This document shows positions 59,266-64,000 of a stretch of DNA of 64,000 nucleotides, one piece after another. The position numbers and the translations under genes are program-made. How positions within the stretch are numbered: position 1 is the stretch's first letter; every line of letters starts with the position of its first letter. The DNA comes from Claveliimonas ammoniilytica (GTDB lineage Bacteria; Bacillota; Clostridia; Lachnospirales; Lachnospiraceae). Below the pieces are notes generated by a model, which made no database searches, was not told where the DNA came from, and worked only from the letters and a program-made list of their open reading frames with translations. The stretch is from NCBI RefSeq assembly GCF_025567415.1, contig NZ_JAOQJV010000001.1, positions 369,639 to 433,638 of the forward strand, in the 5' to 3' direction.

Positions 59266-61247
59266 GATTTCTTTCCTTTCTTATAGAATCCAGCCGCACG
59301 GTCATAACATCCGCGCAGTTCATATTGATTATTCAGCCGCAGTACCCCCATGGTTCTGGACCGTATAAAGTTCTCTAATTTAGTCATATATTCTTCTGAA
59401 GTAATATCGCCTTCAGCCACATAAGTAAGCCCCTTTTCCCAACTTGCGGTAAGCTCCGGATTCAAAAGGGACCGAATAGAATGTTCCACCACGTCATAAA
59501 TCATCTCGCCTTCCAGTGTCGGCGTTACGATCTGTGTCTTTTTATTCAATGCCAGATAGCCGTTATTAAATAACTTCTTCAGAATCTCTCCTCTGGTAGC
59601 GCTGGTTCCAATACCACTTCCTTTAATCTGGGCACGGAGTTCCTCGTCCTCAATAAGCTGACCTGCATTTTCCATTGCAAGAATCAATGAACCGGAATTA
59701 TACCGTTTTGGCGGAGAGGTCTTCCCTTCCCGGATAGACAGGTCTGTCACCGGAAGAGCCATGCCTTTACGGAGTGATTTAACTGCTTCCAGAAGTGCAT
59801 TTTCTCCGGATTCGTCCTCCTCCTTTTGTCCCGGCACACCAGCTACTTTCATATATCCCTTTTCTGCCAGAACTTTGGTACTGGTAAAAAACGACTCTTC
59901 TCTTATCTTACCGGTTACCAGCACTTTCTGATATACCGCCGGCGGATAGAAGATACTTAAGAATCTCCGAACGATCACATCATAGATCTGCCCGGACAAA
60001 TGAGACAGACTCTTTAATGCACTCTCTCCCTGTCCGGTCGGAATGATCGCATAGTGGTCTGTAATCTGCTTGTCATTCACATATCGAGTCTTTGCCAGTC
60101 CCTTATGACTTCCCATAGTCACAATATCATTCAGAAATGGTACCGCCGGACTATATTTCATGAGTCCGTTCAGATTCTTATGGATTTCCTTTGCCACAGC
60201 CGTTGAAAGCACTCTGGCATCCGTTCTCGGATAAGTAACCAGTTTCTTCTCATAGAGTTCCTGTACTACCCGCAGTGTCTCGTCAGGACTGATCTTAAAG
60301 CGCTTGGAACATTCATTCTGAAGTTCCGCCAGGTTAAACAGCAGTGGTGGATTCTTCTTTTCTTTTTTCTTTTCAATGGATTCGATCCGATACATACACG
60401 GCTCTTCTTCTTTTAGATAACGGATCAGTTCCTCCGCAGTTTCTTTTTTCTTGAATCCGTTTTCCTTGTAAAGAAGCGGAGATGCATAATACCTGGACCC
60501 TTCTACCGCTTTCCATTCGCCTTCCAGCTTCTGCCCATTCACTTCTACGGTACTGAGGACACGGTAAAACGGAGTCTCCACAAATTCACGTATTTCCCGT
60601 TCTCTGCGGACAACCATGCCAAGTACACAGGTCATAACTCTTCCTACAGAAATAACGGAATACTTTTTATTCAGATAATTCGATATACTGTTACCATATT
60701 TCAATGTCAGAAGACGGGAAAAATTAATTCCCATCAGATAATCCTCTTTGGCGCGCAGATAAGCCGATGCCGATAGATTATCATATTCTGACAGATCCTT
60801 TGCCTCTCTGATCCCACGCAGGATTTCTTCTTCTGTCTGGGAATCAATCCAGACTCTTAATCTCTTTTTATTCTGTACACCGGTCATCTGTTCCACCAGA
60901 CGATAGATGTATTCTCCCTCACGACCGGAGTCGGTACAGACATAAATGGTATCTACATCATCTCGTTTCAACAAACCGGATACAATCCGAAACTGCTTGG
61001 AAGTCTGTGGAATAACTTCGTATTTGAATTCATCCGGCAAAAAAGGCAGAGTCTCCAGACTCCACCGTTTGTATTTCATATCGTAGACTTCCGGATAGCT
61101 CATCGTGACCAGATGTCCCACACACCATGTCACGATACTGTCTTCTGCTTCCAGATAGCCGTCGCCGCGCTTTGTCTTTAAGTGAAGCGCCTTGGCAAAT
61201 TCCTGCGCCACACTTGGTTTCTCAGCTATATATAGCGATTTACCCAT
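59262..61247 (-). CDS. topB: DNA topoisomerase III (type IA)
   Basis: A 661-aa enzyme that decatenates and relaxes DNA by single-strand passage. The Toprim motif begins at LYIAEKPSVAQEFAK (near 5) and VCTDSGREGEYIYRLV (near 100). The nucleophilic tyrosine is in KKLVTYPRTDARVLS (near 312). The second Toprim Asp is Gly in the DxDRE position, a variant also known from other TopB-like proteins. No C-terminal zinc fingers are seen. The start at 61247 follows GGAG. It lies 20 bp after the patatin gene in an operon. Confidence 0.93.
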   Translation of the reverse strand: MGKSLYIAEKPSVAQEFAKALHLKTKRGDGYLEAEDSIVTWCVGHLVTMSYPEVYDMKYKRWSLETLPFLPDEFKYEVIPQTSKQFRIVSGLLKRDDVDTIYVCTDSGREGEYIYRLVEQMTGVQNKKRLRVWIDSQTEEEILRGIREAKDLSEYDNLSASAYLRAKEDYLMGINFSRLLTLKYGNSISNYLNKKYSVISVGRVMTCVLGMVVRREREIREFVETPFYRVLSTVEVNGQKLEGEWKAVEGSRYYASPLLYKENGFKKKETAEELIRYLKEEEPCMYRIESIEKKKEKKNPPLLFNLAELQNECSKRFKISPDETLRVVQELYEKKLVTYPRTDARVLSTAVAKEIHKNLNGLMKYSPAVPFLNDIVTMGSHKGLAKTRYVNDKQITDHYAIIPTGQGESALKSLSHLSGQIYDVIVRRFLSIFYPPAVYQKVLVTGKIREESFFTSTKVLAEKGYMKVAGVPGQKEEDESGENALLEAVKSLRKGMALPVTDLSIREGKTSPPKRYNSGSLILAMENAGQLIEDEELRAQIKGSGIGTSATRGEILKKLFNNGYLALNKKTQIVTPTLEGEMIYDVVEHSIRSLLNPELTASWEKGLTYVAEGDITSEEYMTKLENFIRSRTMGVLRLNNQYELRGCYDRAAGFYKKGKKS

Positions 61248-61267
61248 ATATTATCTCCAGTTCTGTC

Positions 61268-62125
61268 TTATTCTTCCATATATCGGAGCAGATTTGTATA
61301 CTCCTTCTTCATCAGAGCATAACCATGCTCATAAAAGCTCATCAGCTTATCATAATCACGCTCCAGTCTGGATACCGTCGGAACCATCGGACGAATCACA
61401 TAAATCCTTCCTTCTGCTTCCAGCTTCTCTACCAGTTCCATCGTACGGTTATACATACGATTCCTGTGAACAGCACACGCCGCCATCTTTGGATAGCTCT
61501 TGTATGCTTTGCGGTAAAGCTTCGCCGTCCCCTTAGACACCGGTTTCTTTCGGTAACCCGGATTACGCGTAAGCACTACGATGATCTTGTCATTACCACT
61601 TTTCAATGCATGACGGATCGGCACAGAATCAGCCACTCCACCATCCAGATATGGCACGCCATCAATATTCACCATCGGTGAAACCAGCGGCATACTGCTG
61701 GATGCACGGCACAGCCTCATCAGACGTTCTCTGTCGCTGTGTTCTTCCATATATTCTGCTTTACCGGTCACGCAGTTCGTCGTTACAATCTCACATTTTA
61801 TATTGGATGCAAAAAATGTATCATAATCAAATGGATAGATTTCATTCGGATAACGGTCAAAGATCATATCCATATTTAATAAACTTTTGTCTTTTAAAAA
61901 TCTTCTTACTCCCTGATAGTAACTGTATTCCTTCTCTCTGTGGATCATACAGTCTCTGGTCCTGCCCGGCTGTCTGGATACATAATCCACGCCATTGCAG
62001 CTTCCGGCAGATACGCCGATAACATGGGAGGTATAGAACTCTTTTTCCATCAGGTAGTCCAATACGCCTGATGTGAATACTCCCCTGGTGGCTCCGCCTT
62101 CCAGTATCATGGTTGCATGATGCAT
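61268..62125 (-). CDS. Patatin-like phospholipase (RssA/YjjU type)
   Basis: A 285-aa patatin-fold esterase. The oxyanion motif ILEGGATRGVFTSGVLDYL, the nucleophile elbow HVIGVSAGSCNGVDYVS (GxSxG, near 38) and the dyad Asp in VPYLDGGVADSVPIR (near 163) are intact. It would cleave lipid acyl esters; the natural substrate is unknown. It is the first gene of the topB operon, divergent from the ABC-F gene at 62247. The start follows AAGGGG. Confidence 0.9.
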   Translation of the reverse strand: MHHATMILEGGATRGVFTSGVLDYLMEKEFYTSHVIGVSAGSCNGVDYVSRQPGRTRDCMIHREKEYSYYQGVRRFLKDKSLLNMDMIFDRYPNEIYPFDYDTFFASNIKCEIVTTNCVTGKAEYMEEHSDRERLMRLCRASSSMPLVSPMVNIDGVPYLDGGVADSVPIRHALKSGNDKIIVVLTRNPGYRKKPVSKGTAKLYRKAYKSYPKMAACAVHRNRMYNRTMELVEKLEAEGRIYVIRPMVPTVSRLERDYDKLMSFYEHGYALMKKEYTNLLRYMEE

Positions 62126-62246
62126 GATATCCCCTTCTTTCTAATTACAACAAGTATGGCATAATTATATACCAGCTTCCTTGCTATTTCCATGTTTTTT
62201 TGATAAGATTGTCTGCGGATATAAGAATAAGGAGGATTATCAAGCT

Positions 62247-63881
62247 ATGATAAGCACAAGCAATGTTACCCTGCGTGTCGGTAAAAAGGCGCTATTTGAA
62301 GATGTAAGCATCAAGTTTACCGAAGGCAACTGCTATGGTCTGATCGGAGCAAATGGTGCCGGTAAATCGACATTTTTAAAGATTCTGTCCGGTCAGTTAG
62401 AGCCTACCAACGGTGAAGTGATCATTACGCCTGGTGAGCGTTTGTCATTTCTTCAGCAGGATCATTTTAAATATGATGAATACATGGTTCTTGATACGGT
62501 CATCATGGGCAATGCCAGACTGTACGAGATTATGAAAGAAAAAGAAGTACTCTATGCCAAAGAAGATTTTACTGATGAAGATGGAATCCGTGCCAGCGAA
62601 CTGGAAGGCGAGTTTGCAACCATGAACGGATGGGAAGCCGAGTCCGATGCCGCTACACTTCTGAATGGACTTGGAATTGGTACCGAACTCCATTACACCA
62701 TGATGAAGGATCTTCCTGGCCCGGATAAAGTAAAAGTTCTTCTTGCCCAGGCACTGTTTGGCAACCCGGACATCCTGCTTCTGGATGAGCCGACGAACCA
62801 TTTGGATCTGGATGCTATCGGATGGCTGGAAGAATTTCTGATCAACTTTGACAATACCGTAATCGTAGTGTCACATGACCGTTATTTCCTGAACAAGGTA
62901 TGTACACAGATTGCTGATATCGATTATGGCAAAATCAAGCTCTATGCCGGTAACTATGACTTCTGGTACGAATCCAGCCAGCTACTGATCCGCCAGATGA
63001 AAGAAGCTAACAAAAAAAAGGAAGAAAAGATCAAAGAGTTGCAGGACTTTATTTCCAGATTCAGTGCCAACGCTTCCAAATCCAAACAGGCAACTTCCCG
63101 TAAACGTGCCCTGGAGAAGATCCAGCTCGATGATATTCAGCCGTCTAGCCGTAAATACCCATACATCAATTTCACTCCAAACCGTTCCATCGGTAATGAG
63201 GTACTCACCGTTGACGGACTAAGCAAAACGATTGAGGGTGAAAAAATTCTGGACAATATCAGTTTCACACTGAACCGAGAAGACAAGGTTGCATTTGTCG
63301 GCGGCAATGAGCTTGCTAAGACAACACTTTTCCAGATCCTGATGGGTGAAATGGAACCGGATGAAGGTACTTATAAATGGGGTGTCACCACTTCACAGGC
63401 GTACTTCCCATTGGACAGCACCTCTGAATTCGACAATGAAGATACCATCGTAGAATGGCTGACACAGTATTCTGAAAACAAAGATGCCACTTACGTGCGT
63501 GGCTTCCTTGGACGTATGCTGTTCGGTGGTGACGACGGTGTTAAGAAAGTAAAGGTTCTCTCCGGTGGTGAGAAGGTACGCTGTCTTCTGTCAAAGATGA
63601 TGATCTCCGGTGCTAATGTACTGCTTTTTGATGAACCGACCAACCACCTTGATATGGAATCCATCACCGCTCTGAATAACGGTATGATCAAATTCCCTGG
63701 TGTGATCTTATTTACATCCCGTGACCACCAGATCGTGCAGACCACTGCCAACCGTATCATGGAAATCGTACCGGGCGGCAAAATGATCGATAAGATCACC
63801 ACCTATGATGAATATCTGGAAAATGACGAACTGGCAAGAAAGCGTCAGACATACACGGTTGAAAGTGATGATGAAGATTAA
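62247..63881 (+). CDS. ABC-F family ATPase with degenerate motifs (YkpA/YbiT-like)
   Basis: A 544-aa soluble twin-ABC protein. The start at 62247 is chosen because AGGAGG lies upstream and the domain begins at once (MISTSNVTLRVGKKALFEDV); the frame extends to 62181. The first Walker A GANGAGKSTFLK and Walker B LLDEPTNHLD are normal, but its signature reads LPGPDKVKVLLAQAL instead of LSGGQ. In the second domain Walker A reads GGNELAKTTLFQ, without the middle Gly, while its signature LSGGEKVRCLLSKMM is normal. Either the subfamily tolerates this or only part of the ATPase pair turns over. It probably acts on the ribosome. Confidence 0.9.
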   Translation: MISTSNVTLRVGKKALFEDVSIKFTEGNCYGLIGANGAGKSTFLKILSGQLEPTNGEVIITPGERLSFLQQDHFKYDEYMVLDTVIMGNARLYEIMKEKEVLYAKEDFTDEDGIRASELEGEFATMNGWEAESDAATLLNGLGIGTELHYTMMKDLPGPDKVKVLLAQALFGNPDILLLDEPTNHLDLDAIGWLEEFLINFDNTVIVVSHDRYFLNKVCTQIADIDYGKIKLYAGNYDFWYESSQLLIRQMKEANKKKEEKIKELQDFISRFSANASKSKQATSRKRALEKIQLDDIQPSSRKYPYINFTPNRSIGNEVLTVDGLSKTIEGEKILDNISFTLNREDKVAFVGGNELAKTTLFQILMGEMEPDEGTYKWGVTTSQAYFPLDSTSEFDNEDTIVEWLTQYSENKDATYVRGFLGRMLFGGDDGVKKVKVLSGGEKVRCLLSKMMISGANVLLFDEPTNHLDMESITALNNGMIKFPGVILFTSRDHQIVQTTANRIMEIVPGGKMIDKITTYDEYLENDELARKRQTYTVESDDED

Positions 63882-63908
63882 ACTTACAAAAAGAACTCTC
63901 GTGGAATC

Positions 63909-63934
63909 TGAACTGCTTCCCGTCAAGTAGACAA
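63909..63934. mobile_element. Possible terminal inverted repeat of an IS3-family element, at the right edge
   Basis: The 26 bp beginning TGAACTGCTTCCC and ending GTAGACAA resemble the terminal repeats of IS3/IS150-type elements, which commonly run TGnACTGCnCCC...AGTnGACA. A transposase would lie beyond the window, so the element cannot be confirmed. Confidence 0.4.
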
Positions 63935-63955
63935 TCAAAAAAATAAAAACTATTT

Positions 63956-63990
63956 CTGCCACCAGATACGAGAAACTGGTGGCAGTTTTT
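63956..63990 (+). terminator. Terminator near the right edge
   Basis: The arms CTGCCACCAG and CTGGTGGCAG (perfect, 10 bp) are followed by TTTTTAT. It may end the ABC-F transcript or be the outward-facing insulator of the possible IS. Confidence 0.8.
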
Positions 63991-64000
63991 ATGCCGCCAA

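Noticed and set aside
59262..61247. Gly for Asp in the Toprim DxD of TopB as evidence of an inactive enzyme
   Set aside because: Similar GREGE variants are known in other active TopB-like proteins, and the catalytic Tyr and first Glu are intact.
1..64000. CRISPR arrays, rRNA genes, prophage
   Set aside because: No regularly spaced direct repeats, rRNA-like sequence or phage structural genes were seen on either strand.

Overview
This 64 kb window looks like chromosomal housekeeping sequence from a low-to-mid GC, strictly anaerobic, spore-forming Firmicute, most likely a gut Lachnospiraceae (Dorea/Blautia/[Ruminococcus]-like). This is inferred from protein content only: the NfnAB transhydrogenase, a giant BadF-type activase, SpoIIM and SpoVB-like proteins, formate-THF ligase with FolD, iron alcohol dehydrogenase and Rex. 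No rRNA, CRISPR array, prophage or complete transposon is visible. One tRNA gene (Leu, CAA) is present. Most genes lie on the minus strand.

Layout, left to right. 1-870: nadA, cut by the window edge, with a clear promoter containing a dyad operator. 1056-4652: the electron-bifurcating transhydrogenase nfnAB and an iron alcohol dehydrogenase whose promoter carries two Rex-like operators. 4792-8709: an unusual zinc-ribbon/TPR membrane protein, folD and fhs (one-carbon metabolism). 8753-18825: ftsK/spoIIIE, a ClpP-like protease, metY, yebC, a CBS/CorC protein, an orphan MazF, alr, nnr and the redox repressor rex. 18972-28427: an ABC-F ATPase (+), then a run of minus genes from polA through coaE, a beta-lactamase-fold hydrolase, an ACT protein and a UPF0210 protein to degV, plus an unrecognised gene upstream of polA. 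28573-33442: an HD phosphohydrolase, gene debris, tRNA-Leu, lysA, pyk and a rhomboid-like membrane protein.

33699-40232 is the main plus-strand block: a 1415-residue acyl-CoA dehydratase activase-like protein, a highly structured ~180-nt intergenic element, a TetR-type regulator and a radical SAM enzyme. 40323-45032 is the lower-glycolysis cluster gap-pgk-tpiA-gpmI, with a Rex-like site upstream of gap. 45225-49347 is an iron-sulfur/tRNA-thiolation operon (iscR-iscS-iscU-mnmA-hisJ). 49478-56255 holds a SpoVB-like flippase, the nudF-spoIIM-xer block in which the recombinase is visibly degenerate, rny, and recA-recX behind a perfect Firmicute SOS box. 56460-63881 holds a sodium/solute symporter, a four-gene operon (patatin, topB, hexapeptide-repeat protein, C_GCAxxG_C_C protein) and a second ABC-F protein. 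The right edge may be entering an IS3-family insertion sequence.

The linking theme is redox and carbon flow. Rex, encoded here, is likely to sense NADH/NAD+ and act on the alcohol dehydrogenase and gap promoters, both in this window. NfnAB exchanges electrons between NADH, ferredoxin and NADPH, nnr repairs damaged NAD(P)H, and nadA makes the NAD ring precursor. I found no convincing wholly new multi-gene system. The strongest leads are the structured element at 37946-38124, the degenerate Xer protein at the spoIIM locus, the paired Rex boxes, and the metY terminator that contains the next gene's ribosome binding site.
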